Assembly (NCBI GenBank): GCA_031420415.1 | Contig: JANOMT010000012.1 | Span: 1-64,000, forward strand | Direction of reading: 5' to 3' | Source: JANYGA01 sp031420415 | Lineage (GTDB): Bacteria; Vulcanimicrobiota; Vulcanimicrobiia; Vulcanimicrobiales; Vulcanimicrobiaceae | Length of the DNA: 64,000 bases | Part shown: positions 35,211 to 44,256 of the stretch, piece after piece | Position numbering within the stretch: position 1 is the stretch's first letter | Layout: every line of letters begins with the position of its first letter | Program-made: the position numbers and the translations under genes | The notes under the pieces: model-generated | Told to the model about the DNA's origin: nothing | The model's database searches: none | Seen by the model: the letters and a program-made list of their open reading frames with translations, nothing else

Positions 35211-35375
35211 GAAGCTCGAGCGGTCTGGCGTCGATCGAGAGAACGTCGCCTCGTGCGACAACGAACACCAAGCCGCGCGCTTCCCGAACGAATTTCGGAC
35301 GCTCTTCGGACGCTCGACATGCACGATGATTGGATTCCGCGCAACGTTGAGGCGAAAGAGAAAAGAGAGACGTAC

Positions 35376-36683
35376 ATGAACATCACGACTCGCGCCAAAG
35401 AGATCACGCTTCATCCCGGACTCGCATGGCCCGCGATTGCGAGCGAGCCGAGCACGGTGGCCTCCACATACGCGGGCTACGTCGCTCCGCTTGCGGCAAT
35501 TGGGCCCGTGGCTCTCTTCGTCGGCCTATCGATCATCGGCATCGGAATTCCGTTTGTCGGTACCTACCGTATGCCCGCGGTACAAGGTATCGTCCAAGCG
35601 GTCTTAACGTTCGTTGCGGTACTCGCCGGACTTTTTCTTTTTGCGCTCATCGCAAATATTCTGTCGCCTTCATTCGGCGGTCGCAAAGATGTCGTAGCAG
35701 CCGTCAAACTCGTCGGTTATTCCATGACGCCGGCTCTTCTCGCAGGCGTTCTCTACATTTTCCCGCCGCTCGCTATTTTGAGCATTTTCGCTAGCTTATA
35801 TGGGTTGTATCTTTTTTACCGGGGCGCGCCGATTCTCATGAATCTCGCAGCGGATAAAGTGGTCCCGTACACGCTCGTCACGATTGCTTGCACGATCGTC
35901 GCTGGAGTCGTGCTCCAAGTAACGCTCGCGTTAACCCTTGGAGTCGCCGGTCTGAGAGCTGGTGCCCTCGGCTTCGGATCGCCTGGGCCCGTCTCGTCGC
36001 AAGCTGATAGTGAGAGCCAGGGTAAGGCCGTCATCGCAAATATCATGGGTCAGGCGATGGGTGGAAAACCCGGCGACTCGGAAGCTGCTCAGAAAATGGT
36101 CGACGGTGCGACGCAGGCCGCGAAACAAGCGGAAACGGCGGAGAAATCCGGCGACAGCGCGGGGCAAATGGCAGCGGGCATCGGAATGCTCAAATCGATC
36201 GCATCCGGCGGCTCCGAAAACGTGCATCCGATCCCGCGAGAAGAGCTCAACGCGTTGTTGCCCGATACGGTCGTGGGCTTATCACGTGCCTCTGGCGATA
36301 GCAGAACGAGTACCGCCTTCGGCATGTCGGCTTCGTCTGCGACGGCATCCTACGGGGACGCGTCGGGTTCCGGGGGCCACCTCGAACTGGACGTGATGGA
36401 TTTCGGCGGAGCGAAAGGTTTGGGGATGATCGCGCGCATCGGCACGAATAACGTACCAGAGGAAGAAACCAAAGCGGGCTACACGAAAAAAGTCGAAATC
36501 GACGGCCGCCCCGTGCACGTTTCGTGGGAAAACGCCGCCAAACGAGCGGAACTTCTGGAAATGATCGACGACCGTGTCGCAGTCGGCGTTACGAGTACGG
36601 GAGTTGATGTCGATACGGCAATGAAGGCGCTCGCTTCAATCGATGTCGGTCGCTTTGAGGCCCTGGAAAAAATACGTCGATAG
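35376..36683 (+). CDS. Yip1-domain membrane protein with a C-terminal soluble domain
   Basis: This 435-residue protein starts at ATG 35376 after AGAGAGAC. The N-terminal half (about 20-220) has five membrane segments with the Yip1 feel: WPAIASEPSTVASTYAGYV, GGRKDVVAAVKLVGYSMTPAL and LYGLYLFYRGAPILM. A Gln/Ala/Gly-rich linker follows (about 245-310). The C-terminal domain (about 320-435) is soluble and alpha/beta (LNALLPDTVVGLSRASGDS, VEIDGRPVHVSWENA, VAVGVTSTGVDVDTAM). The C-terminal domain is probably outside the cytoplasm. Its role is unknown. Confidence 0.7.
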   Translation: MNITTRAKEITLHPGLAWPAIASEPSTVASTYAGYVAPLAAIGPVALFVGLSIIGIGIPFVGTYRMPAVQGIVQAVLTFVAVLAGLFLFALIANILSPSFGGRKDVVAAVKLVGYSMTPALLAGVLYIFPPLAILSIFASLYGLYLFYRGAPILMNLAADKVVPYTLVTIACTIVAGVVLQVTLALTLGVAGLRAGALGFGSPGPVSSQADSESQGKAVIANIMGQAMGGKPGDSEAAQKMVDGATQAAKQAETAEKSGDSAGQMAAGIGMLKSIASGGSENVHPIPREELNALLPDTVVGLSRASGDSRTSTAFGMSASSATASYGDASGSGGHLELDVMDFGGAKGLGMIARIGTNNVPEEETKAGYTKKVEIDGRPVHVSWENAAKRAELLEMIDDRVAVGVTSTGVDVDTAMKALASIDVGRFEALEKIRR

Positions 36684-36691
36684 GCCCACAC

Positions 36692-38398
36692 CTACCCGAC
36701 GCGCGTGATTGCGCCGTCGGCGGCCGATGAAACCAGCGCCGCATACTTCGCGAAGACACCCGTCGTGTAATGCGGCTTCGGCGCTTTCCACGTTGCGAGC
36801 CGTGCGGTCATTTCGCCCGCCGACACCTCGGTATCGAGGCGGCGATTGTCGATGTCGATCACGACGAAGTCGCCGTCGCAGAGAGCGGCGAGCGGGCCGC
36901 CCATCGCGGCTTCCGGCGCGGCGTGACCGATCATGAGCCCGCGCGTACCGCCGGAAAACCGTCCGTCGGTGACCAGAGCGACCGTTTCGCCGAGCCCCGC
37001 ACCCACGATCGCGCCCGTGATGCCGAGCATCTCGCGCATACCCGGCCCACCGCGCGGACCTTCATAGCGAATAATGACCACGTCTCCCGCGACGATCAGA
37101 CCCGCTTCGATGGCGTGCATCGCCGCTTCTTCGCGGTCGAAGAGGCGGGCTGGACCGCGATGGTACCGCCGTTCGTGGCCCGCCATCTTCACGACCGCGC
37201 CTTCGGGTGCGAGATTGCCGCGTAGGACGACGATCCCGCCCGTCGGCTTGAACGGTTTGTCGGCCGTCGTAATGACCACCTGACCCGGCGTCTCGACGGC
37301 GTTTGCCACTTCTTCTCCGAGCGTGCGCCCGGAAACCGTTTGGGTACCAGCGTGCACGAGATTGGCCGCGACCATATTTTTTGCGATGAGCTGGATGCCG
37401 CCGGCCCGATCGACGTCGAGCGCCACATAACGGCCGCCCGGACGAAGATCGGCGATGATCGGCGTGCGGCGGCTGATCGTATCGAAATCATCGATCTCGA
37501 GCGGCACGCCTGCTTCGCGCGCGAGGGCGAGGAGGTGGAGCACGCTATTGGTCGAGCCACCCGTTCCCGCCGCCGCCGCGATCGCGTTCTCGAATGCTTC
37601 GCGAGTTAAAAGATCGCGCGGCCGTACGCCGCGGCGCAAGAGATCCATAACGAGGACGCCCGCTTCGTATCCCTTCCGCTCCTTGCGCGGATCGCTCGCA
37701 CCAGGCGATGCGCTCCCGATCGGCGAGAGGCCCATGAATTCCATGATCATCGCCATCGTATTTGCGGTGTACTGGCCACCACAGGCACCGGCACCCGGGC
37801 ACGCGGCATTTTCGATCGCGGTCAACCGTGCATCGTCGATCTTGCCTGCGGCGTGTGCGCCGATCGCTTCGTAGACGTCGACGATCGTAAGATCTTCGCC
37901 GTCGAGCTTACCGGGCCCGATGGAACCTCCGTAGAGGATGAGCGCGGGAACGTTGAGCCGGACGAGTGCCATCGCGGCCCCGGGCGTTGTCTTATCGCAC
38001 GCCGTGAGTGCGACGATTGCATCGAACATATGGCCGCGGCCGACGAGCTCGATCGAGTCGGCGATCACTTCGCGCGAGACGAGCGAGGCCTTCATGCCCT
38101 CGGTACCCATCGTGATGCCGTCGGAGATCGCGATCGTGTTGAATTCCATCGGCGTGCCGCCGGCGTCGCGAATCCCGCGCTTGACGTGTTCGGCGAGGCC
38201 ACGCAAATTCCAATTACACGGCATCGTCTCGGTCCACGTGTTCGCGATGCCGACGATCGGCTTTCCGAGGTCTTCGTCGGAAAAACCGACGGCTTTGAAC
38301 ATCGCGCGCGCACCCGCTCGATCGCGGCCGTTGGTGATCGTCGCGCTGTTGGCTTTGATGTCGTATCCCACGCCGCCGCTTACGGCGCGGCGAAGCAA
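36692..38398 (-). CDS. ilvD: Dihydroxy-acid dehydratase
   Basis: IlvD dehydrates dihydroxy acids in valine, leucine and isoleucine synthesis and carries an iron-sulphur cluster. It has about 568 residues. Cluster ligands are seen in TACDKTTPGAAMA and CPGAGACGGQYTANTMAM; TDGRFSGGTRGLMIGHAAPEA is the C-terminal signature with the catalytic serine. The open frame begins at a TTG (38398) after GAGGA; a GTG at 38371 is also possible, because recognisable homology starts only at about residue 12. The STAS gene lies 27 bp upstream on the same strand. Confidence 0.95.
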   Translation of the reverse strand: MLRRAVSGGVGYDIKANSATITNGRDRAGARAMFKAVGFSDEDLGKPIVGIANTWTETMPCNWNLRGLAEHVKRGIRDAGGTPMEFNTIAISDGITMGTEGMKASLVSREVIADSIELVGRGHMFDAIVALTACDKTTPGAAMALVRLNVPALILYGGSIGPGKLDGEDLTIVDVYEAIGAHAAGKIDDARLTAIENAACPGAGACGGQYTANTMAMIMEFMGLSPIGSASPGASDPRKERKGYEAGVLVMDLLRRGVRPRDLLTREAFENAIAAAAGTGGSTNSVLHLLALAREAGVPLEIDDFDTISRRTPIIADLRPGGRYVALDVDRAGGIQLIAKNMVAANLVHAGTQTVSGRTLGEEVANAVETPGQVVITTADKPFKPTGGIVVLRGNLAPEGAVVKMAGHERRYHRGPARLFDREEAAMHAIEAGLIVAGDVVIIRYEGPRGGPGMREMLGITGAIVGAGLGETVALVTDGRFSGGTRGLMIGHAAPEAAMGGPLAALCDGDFVVIDIDNRRLDTEVSAGEMTARLATWKAPKPHYTTGVFAKYAALVSSAADGAITRVG

Positions 38399-38425
38399 CG
38401 GTCCTCGGCGTCCAGACCGCAGGAG

Positions 38426-38797
38426 CTAGAGGCCGATCAACCGTGCTTTGTCGGCGAGTGCCGCATCGATCGTCGGATAGACCGAGAAGACGTCGAGCAG
38501 ACCCGTAATCCTCAACAACCGTAAAATCTGACCTTCTTGGGCGACCAGTCGCACCGATCCGCCGTGTTCGGCCGCGCGCTTGTGGGCGCCGATCAACGCG
38601 CCGAGGCCCGTCGAATCGAGGAATTCGAGATGCGTGAGATCGACGACGATCTCGTGGTTGTCGCGGTCGGCCGCTTCCATCAAGCCGGCACGTAGCGTCG
38701 GCGAGGTTGCGATATCGAGGCTCCCACCGAGCCCGAAGAGTTGAACGCGACCGTCGGCTGCGGCCGTGACGTCGATGCTGAGCGAATCTTGTGACAT
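38426..38797 (-). CDS. STAS-domain anti-sigma factor antagonist
   Basis: This 123-residue single STAS domain of the SpoIIAA/RsbV type has LGGSLDIATSPTLRAGL and the phosphorylatable serine in LEFLDSTGLGALIGAHKRA. Such proteins release a sigma factor by binding its anti-sigma kinase when unphosphorylated. No anti-sigma kinase or sigma gene is nearby, so its partner lies elsewhere. A role as an MlaB-like subunit of the Mla transporter is possible but less likely given the distance. Start and stop abut the NTF2-like gene upstream (1 nt apart). Confidence 0.85.
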   Translation of the reverse strand: MSQDSLSIDVTAAADGRVQLFGLGGSLDIATSPTLRAGLMEAADRDNHEIVVDLTHLEFLDSTGLGALIGAHKRAAEHGGSVRLVAQEGQILRLLRITGLLDVFSVYPTIDAALADKARLIGL

Positions 38798-38798
38798 G

Positions 38799-39140
38799 CT
38801 ACCCTTCGTATTCGCGCCACTCGGAGATCGTTCCGTCCGAAAACGTCACGAACGCACAACCCGGTCGCTCGCGCCACGACGTTCCGGTATCGGCGATGGC
38901 GAAGCGATAGCGCACAGCCGCGCGATTGTCCTCCACGACGATGTCGTCGACGAAAAATTCGAAACGCGGACCGTCGCGAAAGAAGCGCGTAAAGTGTGCG
39001 ACAATCGCATCGCGCCCGACGAGAGGCTCCCGTCCGGCTTCACGATAGGTGCCTTCGGGCGCAAAATGCGCGCCCGATCGTAACGCATCGCCCACCTTCC
39101 AAGAATCGAAGAGGCGCGTAAGCGCTTCGTGGTGAGTCAT
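38799..39140 (-). CDS. NTF2/SnoaL-like protein
   Basis: This 113-residue protein has the cone-shaped NTF2-like fold pattern: an N-terminal helix pair (HEALTRLFDSWKVGDALRSG), then PLVGRDAIVAHFTRFFRDG, strands FEFFVDDIVVEDNRAAVRYRF and a final GTISEWREYEG. Members range from polyketide cyclases to small-molecule binding proteins, so no function can be assigned. It lies 1 nt before the STAS gene and probably shares its transcript. Confidence 0.8.
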   Translation of the reverse strand: MTHHEALTRLFDSWKVGDALRSGAHFAPEGTYREAGREPLVGRDAIVAHFTRFFRDGPRFEFFVDDIVVEDNRAAVRYRFAIADTGTSWRERPGCAFVTFSDGTISEWREYEG

Positions 39141-39208
39141 CGCTCTTCGCTACGCAGTGTGCTTGACGAAGCCTTTTTAGTATCGATTCGCGTTATGAAA
39201 GAACTTTG

Positions 39209-39280
39209 CTGGGGCGGCTGGATTCGAACCAACGAATGGAGGCTTCAAAGGCCCCTGCCTTACCGCTTGGCGACGCCCCA
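39209..39280 (-). tRNA. tRNA-Gln (anticodon TTG)
   Basis: The minus strand folds as a cloverleaf. The acceptor stem is TGGGGCG/CGCCCCA with discriminator G. The D-arm lies in GCCAAGCGGTAAGGC, the anticodon stem is GGGGC/GCCTC (one G-T pair) around the loop CTTTGAA, and the T-arm is GTTGG-TTCGAAT-CCAGC. The anticodon at loop positions 3-5 is TTG, giving glutamine. The full CCA end is not encoded. Confidence 0.97.
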
Positions 39281-39320
39281 ATGAAGTCGCGACCAGCCTC
39301 GTACGACGGGACTGCGTGCG

Positions 39321-39515
39321 TTACCTCGGCGTAATGCGTGCGATCGGTGAACGAGCGTGTTCGGCTTCGAGCGAGCTCCTCGTACACGGACAGACGCACG
39401 GGGCCCGGTTCGCGGTCCCGGGTACGGTGCTCGTACATCCGCTCGCCGTATGCGAAGCGACCGGATGACGGCAAGCCGTGCAAATTTGGACATCCTCGAT
39501 TTTCGCGTACCCCAT
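39321..39515 (-). CDS. Small Cys-rich putative zinc-binding protein
   Basis: This 64-residue protein starts at ATG 39515, 25 bp after the mscL stop. It has a Cys pattern that looks like a metal site: ICTACRHPVASHTASGC, then APCVCPCTRSS. Two His sit between the Cys pairs. It resembles short zinc-ribbon proteins seen singly in many genomes, but I cannot name a family. The coding call rests on the motif spacing and operon position. Confidence 0.5.
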   Translation of the reverse strand: MGYAKIEDVQICTACRHPVASHTASGCTSTVPGTANRAPCVCPCTRSSLEAEHARSPIARITPR

Positions 39516-39540
39516 CGGAATCGTTTCGATCGGCTCGCCG

Positions 39541-39942
39541 CTACGCGATCGCCGCCGTACAGAACTTACAGCGGCGCGCCGCCGCCGGAATATCGCTACA
39601 ACATTCCGGGCATACCTTGAGGATGGGCGCGTCTGGCGCCGCAGGAGCGAACCGAGCAGTGACATGATTCATCGGGACGACCACCACGAAATAGATCGCC
39701 GCTGCCACGAGAACGAAGCCGATCACGGCGTTGACAAAATCGCCGTACAAGAATGCGCTCCCGTTTATCGTGAAGACGAGCGCTGAAAAGTCCGGCTTCC
39801 CGAAAATCGCCGCGATGAGGGGCGTGATGAAATCTTTCACCAGTGCCGTCACGACCGCCCCGAAAGCCGCGCCGATGACGACGGCAACCGCGAGGTCGAT
39901 GACGTTGCCGCGGAAGAGAAACCGGCGGAAGCCGTCGATCAT
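39541..39942 (-). CDS. mscL: Large-conductance mechanosensitive channel with a zinc-ribbon tail
   Basis: MscL opens under membrane tension to release solutes during hypo-osmotic shock. The 133-residue protein starts with the amphipathic helix FRRFLFRGNVIDLAVAVVIG, continues with FGAVVTALVKDFITPLIAAI (TM1) and ends TM2 at AIYFVVVVPMN. The usual charged C-terminal helix is replaced by a zinc-ribbon-like tail, CPECCSDI...CKFC (Cys 111, 114, 115, 125, 128). It lies 24 bp downstream of the c-di-AMP riboswitch-controlled NlpC/P60 gene and may share that transcript. Confidence 0.9.
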   Translation of the reverse strand: MIDGFRRFLFRGNVIDLAVAVVIGAAFGAVVTALVKDFITPLIAAIFGKPDFSALVFTINGSAFLYGDFVNAVIGFVLVAAAIYFVVVVPMNHVTARFAPAAPDAPILKVCPECCSDIPAAARRCKFCTAAIA

Positions 39943-39966
39943 AGAATGGATCCGTTCGTTTTTGAC

Positions 39967-40698
39967 CTAGAGTCTCGCGAGGCGCTTGGCGCCGAGGTAA
40001 CGCGAGCGCCAATAATTGTCGCCGAGGCGGCTAACCATTACGCCGTGGCTCGAACTGTGGACGAAGCGACCGTTGCCGAGATAGATGCCGACGTGTGAAG
40101 GGCCAGGTTCGTACGTTTGAAAAAACACGAGGTCGCCCGTCGCCATCCCGCCGCTCGTCGGATGACCGGCGTAGAACTGCGCGTCGGCCAAGCGCGGAAT
40201 CGTTATGCCGAGCATCGCGAAGACGTGCTGAGTGTATCCCGAGCAGTCGAAACCCGACGGCGACGTGCCGCCGAAAACGTACGGCGTGCCGATAAACCGC
40301 ATGGCACTCCGGGTGAGACTCATCGCAATCGACGACGTCCGGCTGATGATCCCGCGTGCGAAGCGGTGCATCGTGTCCGAATGCTTCATTGCAAGCGTCA
40401 TCTGCGGGGATTCGGTTATCCCCGTGGCCTTGCTATTCGATGTCCACATCGCGAGGTCGGCGGTCGCGCTCGGCATCACCGACATCGTCTCCATCGCACG
40501 AAGCTCGGCTCGCGCCTGGATCGAAACGCTGAAGGGCTCTGCGAGATTCGAGGTGGCCTCGTCGCCACGCCGATCCATACCGACCTGTGAGGCCGTTGCG
40601 ACGATCGGGGCCGATACATGAGGCTTGGCGACTGCGATCCCGCTTGCGAGACCGACAAATCCAACGGCGAACAACGCCGTTCCAAAGGAACGAATCAT
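39967..40698 (-). CDS. Secreted NlpC/P60 peptidoglycan endopeptidase
   Basis: This 243-residue protein has an N-terminal signal peptide (about 1-24), an unstructured Ser/Thr/Ala-rich stretch to about 125, and a C-terminal NlpC/P60 domain. The catalytic Cys152 is in PSGFDCSGYTQHVF and His202 in GPSHVGIYLGNG. Upstream helix RFIGTPYVFGG is characteristic. It should cut stem peptides in the wall. A ydaO-type c-di-AMP riboswitch fills its 5' leader, linking its expression to c-di-AMP, as is common for wall hydrolases. Confidence 0.92.
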   Translation of the reverse strand: MIRSFGTALFAVGFVGLASGIAVAKPHVSAPIVATASQVGMDRRGDEATSNLAEPFSVSIQARAELRAMETMSVMPSATADLAMWTSNSKATGITESPQMTLAMKHSDTMHRFARGIISRTSSIAMSLTRSAMRFIGTPYVFGGTSPSGFDCSGYTQHVFAMLGITIPRLADAQFYAGHPTSGGMATGDLVFFQTYEPGPSHVGIYLGNGRFVHSSSHGVMVSRLGDNYWRSRYLGAKRLARL

Positions 40699-40710
40699 GT
40701 TTCTCTTTCG

Positions 40711-40831
40711 ACGCCTACGAGGTTAGTTGACGGGTTCGGGCCGAGAGTTTGCCCGTGCGCCGACCGGCGCATTCACCCCACCTTGGAAGTCCCCCGCTTC
40801 GAGTTTTGCTCGAATTTGGCGATTTTGGCGT
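40711..40831 (-). ncRNA. ydaO/yuaA-type cyclic di-AMP riboswitch
   Basis: On minus, the 268-bp leader contains the conserved blocks of the class in order: GCGGGGGACTTCCAAGG, GGGGTGAATGCG, a GC-rich hairpin (GCGCCGGTCGGCGC), then CCCGAACCCGTCAACTAACC and CTCGTAGGCG. P1 can close by ACGCC at 40831-40827 with GGCGT at 40715-40711. The aptamer ends 12 bp before the ATG of the NlpC/P60 gene, so ligand binding could control translation or termination. In known cases c-di-AMP binding turns expression off. The ligand synthase CdaA is encoded at 44918-45817. Confidence 0.88.
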
Positions 40832-40966
40832 AGTGGAAAGGAAATTTCCGAATGATCTCACCCGGTCGATGCCCGACTTCTGTAAAGAGAGTCGAGCAAT
40901 CCCCGGGGCCGCTTTAGCTGCGAAGTTAACGTGTCCTGCGTACCATCGGCAAGAAAAGAGGCTTGT

Positions 40967-42898
40967 TTAACGGGTTTTTAGCGCTGCGTGGTCACGGACG
41001 GGCACGAATGTGGTCGGAGCGTAGACTTTTTCGAGAAGATCGGGCGTATTTGCTTCACGGATGAGATGCGGAAAGCGCTCCCCATCACGCGCGGTCACGA
41101 GGACCGTGCGAAAGAAATCGTCGTTGCTCACGATGAGCGCGAGCGGCGCATCGGTCCCCGCGTGGGCGCGCATCGCGGCATGGAACGTCTCCGGCGAAAA
41201 TTTTCGGCCGTCGACGGCGACGATACGCATCCCGGGCGCGAGGCCCGCCGCGAATGCTTGGGAGTCGACGCGAATATCGCGGATGACGCTGCTCGAATCT
41301 CCGTCGGTCGAGATCGCGAGACCCAGAGAGTACATCGCGTCGAGCTCCTTGCGTTCCGTCTCCGACGCTTTGAAGAACTCCGAAGCCTTATCGGTGTAAA
41401 CGAGCTTGTATCCGCCGCCCTCGATCCCGCCGAGGGGCGCCCGCGGTTGCGCTGTCGCCACACGCTTCTCGAAGAACCCCGCCCAATCGTACGGCGCAAT
41501 CTTATTTAACATCGCAATAACCGCAGCTTCGTCATAGGTGTTGAAGCGCGGAACCTCCGCCGAGGTTCCGCCGGCGAAGAGTTTGCAAAAATCATCGAGC
41601 GAGCGCGCGCCGTTCGTGAGCTTGCGAATCGTCACGTCGGCCTCGAGCCAGATGAGGTTTCCCTCGGTGTAGAAATCGCCGGCACTGCGCCGCAGCGCGT
41701 GGAACGGCCCCGGCGCCTGATAGAGGAAATACGCGCCGTCGGCCGTGTCGCGCAGCGGTCGTGTCGCGCGACCGTTCTCGTTGTCCATCGCGGCCGCGGC
41801 GATCGCGAGCTCGTCGAGTTGATCCTCGAAACTCGTGAGCCGTGCGCGCGTCGTGAGCTTCTCGCCAAGGAACTGGTTGAGGCCCTCGTACACCCAAAGC
41901 AAATCAGTTTTCTCGGGCGCCTGATAGTCCGGTACCGAAAGATCGGCCGGGCGGCGGTATTTCCCGTTCCACGAGTGCGAAAATTCGTGCGGTAAGAGAT
42001 CGGCTGAGACGCGGAAACCCGCCTCATCCATCACGAATTTTTCCGACGCGCGGTTATCGCTCGATTCGTGGTGCTCGATTCCATTGAATTCGACGCGATC
42101 GGAGAGCGCGAGCAAAAAGTGATACGTGCGATAATGGCGACCACCGTAGAGCGCCGGTCCTTCGGCGACGAGATGCTTCATTCCGGTGAGGAATTTCGGC
42201 GAAACGTCGATCGAGGCGGCACTGTCTCCCGCAACGTCGAGGGTGTGGTTGGCGTCGAGCACGATCGAACGCTCGTGCGCACCCGCGATGATCGGCGAAT
42301 CGACGACGGTGTAGAGCGAGGCGGGTGCGAACGTCACGACGTCTCCCGCAAGCGCGGCGACGGGGAGTGCCGTGCCCATCGTCCATCCGGTAGGCAGTTT
42401 GAGCGAGGCACGCACGGGTGTCTCCGTGGCGATGGCACCCTGCGGATAGACGACGAAATTACTGTACTCGATGACCGCGAGTTGCGCCGTGCTGATCGCC
42501 TCGTTTTGGCCGTTGTGCGAGGGCGCCGTCACGATATCGAAGGCGACGTCGAGACTCGTCGCAGTCGCGGGGAGCGTCGTTACGATCGTGTACGGATCGA
42601 CGAGATCGCGTCGCCACGCGAGCGACGATCCGCCCGCGCTCACGCGCATGTTCGCAACCGCTTCGACGGGCCCGACAGGCCCATGATACCCCGGGATCCA
42701 TTTCGGATAGACGAACGCGAAAGCGCCGGGATGCGCGGGCATCGTGACCGTGACGTGGTAAATTTTTTGTGCGGCCTGCGTCGCGTCCACCGCCACGACG
42801 ATGGGGTTCGTCGTTTCCGCAAGAGCCGGACGCGCATCGAGCATCGAGAAAACAGAAAGCGCCGCGCTTAGCGCGACGCAAAATATGCGACCAATCAT
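40967..42898 (-). CDS. M61-family metallopeptidase with PDZ domain
   Basis: This 643-residue secreted protein has a signal peptide (about 1-27) and an N-terminal beta-sandwich (about 30-230; PKWIPGYHGP is an M61 hallmark). The zinc site HEFSH is at 304-308 with the third ligand in LLWVYEGLNQFLGE. The following NGKYRRPADL matches the HSWNVKRIRP-like region of M61. A C-terminal PDZ domain (about 530-610) has the carboxylate loop near SLGLAIS. M61 enzymes are glycyl aminopeptidases; the PDZ may bind protein ends. It sits 6 bp after glmM, so it may be the last gene of the cdaA operon. Confidence 0.88.
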   Translation of the reverse strand: MIGRIFCVALSAALSVFSMLDARPALAETTNPIVVAVDATQAAQKIYHVTVTMPAHPGAFAFVYPKWIPGYHGPVGPVEAVANMRVSAGGSSLAWRRDLVDPYTIVTTLPATATSLDVAFDIVTAPSHNGQNEAISTAQLAVIEYSNFVVYPQGAIATETPVRASLKLPTGWTMGTALPVAALAGDVVTFAPASLYTVVDSPIIAGAHERSIVLDANHTLDVAGDSAASIDVSPKFLTGMKHLVAEGPALYGGRHYRTYHFLLALSDRVEFNGIEHHESSDNRASEKFVMDEAGFRVSADLLPHEFSHSWNGKYRRPADLSVPDYQAPEKTDLLWVYEGLNQFLGEKLTTRARLTSFEDQLDELAIAAAAMDNENGRATRPLRDTADGAYFLYQAPGPFHALRRSAGDFYTEGNLIWLEADVTIRKLTNGARSLDDFCKLFAGGTSAEVPRFNTYDEAAVIAMLNKIAPYDWAGFFEKRVATAQPRAPLGGIEGGGYKLVYTDKASEFFKASETERKELDAMYSLGLAISTDGDSSSVIRDIRVDSQAFAAGLAPGMRIVAVDGRKFSPETFHAAMRAHAGTDAPLALIVSNDDFFRTVLVTARDGERFPHLIREANTPDLLEKVYAPTTFVPVRDHAALKTR

Positions 42899-42904
42899 GG
42901 GGAG

Positions 42905-44254
42905 CTATTGCGCCGCAGCGCGTACCATGTCCGCTAGATCGTTTGCGAGGCGACCGATGCGCGCGTGATCGTCGCCCTCGATCATCACGCGAATGAGCGG
43001 TTCCGTTCCCGACGGTCGCACGAGGAGCCGTCCGCCCTCGCCGAGCTCGGACTCCACGCGCGCGATCGCCGCGCGGATATCGTCACGATCGAGAACCTCT
43101 TTGCGCGGCGTACGAACGTTGACGAGGATTTGCGGCGCGACGTGCAGCGTGCTCGCGAGATCGCGTAGCGTGCGCCGTTCGCGCGCGACGATTGCGAAGA
43201 GCGCCACGGCCGTCCCCGGGCCGTCACCCGTCGTGTTACGATCGAGATCGATGATGTGGCCCGATTGCTCGCCGCCGAAGGTCATGCCGCTCATGCGCAG
43301 GTGTTCGAGCACGTAACGATCGCCGACGGCCGCGCGAACGAGGGCGATCCCTTCGGCGCGCAGCGCGCGTTCGAGACCAATATTACTCATGACGGTCCCG
43401 ACGACCGTATCGCCCACGAGCTTCCCGTGCTTCTTCTTATCGACTGCGAGGACCAGCATGACGCGATCGCCGTCGACGATCTCGCCCGTCTCATCGACGA
43501 AGAGCGCGCGATCGGCATCGCCGTCGAATCCGACGCCGAGGACGTGCGCCTGCGGTCGTTGCGCCGCGATCTCGCGGACGGTTCGCACGAGCGTCGAGAG
43601 ATCGGTCGAACCGCACGCGACGTTGATGCGCGATCCGTCGTCTTCGGCGTGGAGCGCGATGACGGTCGCGCCGAGTCGTTCGAGCGCGCGCGGTCCCACG
43701 CGATACGCGGCGCCATACGCCGCGTCGACGACGATCGTCAGTGACGAAAGATCTTCGCCGCCTTCGACGAGCGTCGCGAAATAACGATCGACGAGTCCGA
43801 GTGCCGTGCGCGCGATGCCGATGTCGATACCACTCGCCCGCGGAAGCGATGGATCGTCGAGCGCTTCTTCGATCGCGTGCTCTTGCGCGTCGCTGAGTTT
43901 GAAGCCGTCGGGGCCGAAAAATTTGATCCCGTTATCGGCAACCGGGTTGTGCGAAGCGCTGATCATAACGCCTGCGGCGGCATCGGCGAGTGCGGTGATT
44001 CGCGCGACGCCAGGCGTCGGCACGACCCCAACCGAGAGCGCATCGCGTCCCGTCGATGCGATTCCCGCCACGACCGCAGCTTCGAGCATCGTGCCTGAAA
44101 GACGCGTGTCGCGACCGACGATGATGGGTTTATTCGGATCGCCGCCCGAGGTGAGGATCGCAGCACCCGCACGTCCGATCGCAAAGGCGAGTTCCGGCGT
44201 TAAATCGACGTTCGCGACTCCGCGTACGCCGTCGGTTCCGAAGATGCGTCCCAT
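42905..44254 (-). CDS. glmM: Phosphoglucosamine mutase
   Basis: GlmM converts glucosamine-6-phosphate to the 1-phosphate for UDP-GlcNAc. It has 449 residues. The phosphoserine is Ser101 in MISASHNP, the metal loop is FDGDADRALF, the sugar loop FGGEQSGHII and the phosphate loop RPSGTEPLIRVM. It lies directly after cdaA-cdaR, the cdaA-cdaR-glmM order seen in Firmicutes, where GlmM can bind and inhibit CdaA. GlmS, which supplies its substrate, is at 10277-12112. Confidence 0.97.
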   Translation of the reverse strand: MGRIFGTDGVRGVANVDLTPELAFAIGRAGAAILTSGGDPNKPIIVGRDTRLSGTMLEAAVVAGIASTGRDALSVGVVPTPGVARITALADAAAGVMISASHNPVADNGIKFFGPDGFKLSDAQEHAIEEALDDPSLPRASGIDIGIARTALGLVDRYFATLVEGGEDLSSLTIVVDAAYGAAYRVGPRALERLGATVIALHAEDDGSRINVACGSTDLSTLVRTVREIAAQRPQAHVLGVGFDGDADRALFVDETGEIVDGDRVMLVLAVDKKKHGKLVGDTVVGTVMSNIGLERALRAEGIALVRAAVGDRYVLEHLRMSGMTFGGEQSGHIIDLDRNTTGDGPGTAVALFAIVARERRTLRDLASTLHVAPQILVNVRTPRKEVLDRDDIRAAIARVESELGEGGRLLVRPSGTEPLIRVMIEGDDHARIGRLANDLADMVRAAAQ

Positions 44255-44256
44255 AT

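Noticed and set aside
34858..35271. Separate 137-codon gene on minus
   Set aside because: Only its middle part reads like protein; it joins by frameshift to the neighbouring frames as one broken lipoprotein gene.
39193..39483. Minus-strand open frame across the tRNA
   Set aside because: Its C-terminal part translates the tRNA-Gln gene, so it is not a protein gene.
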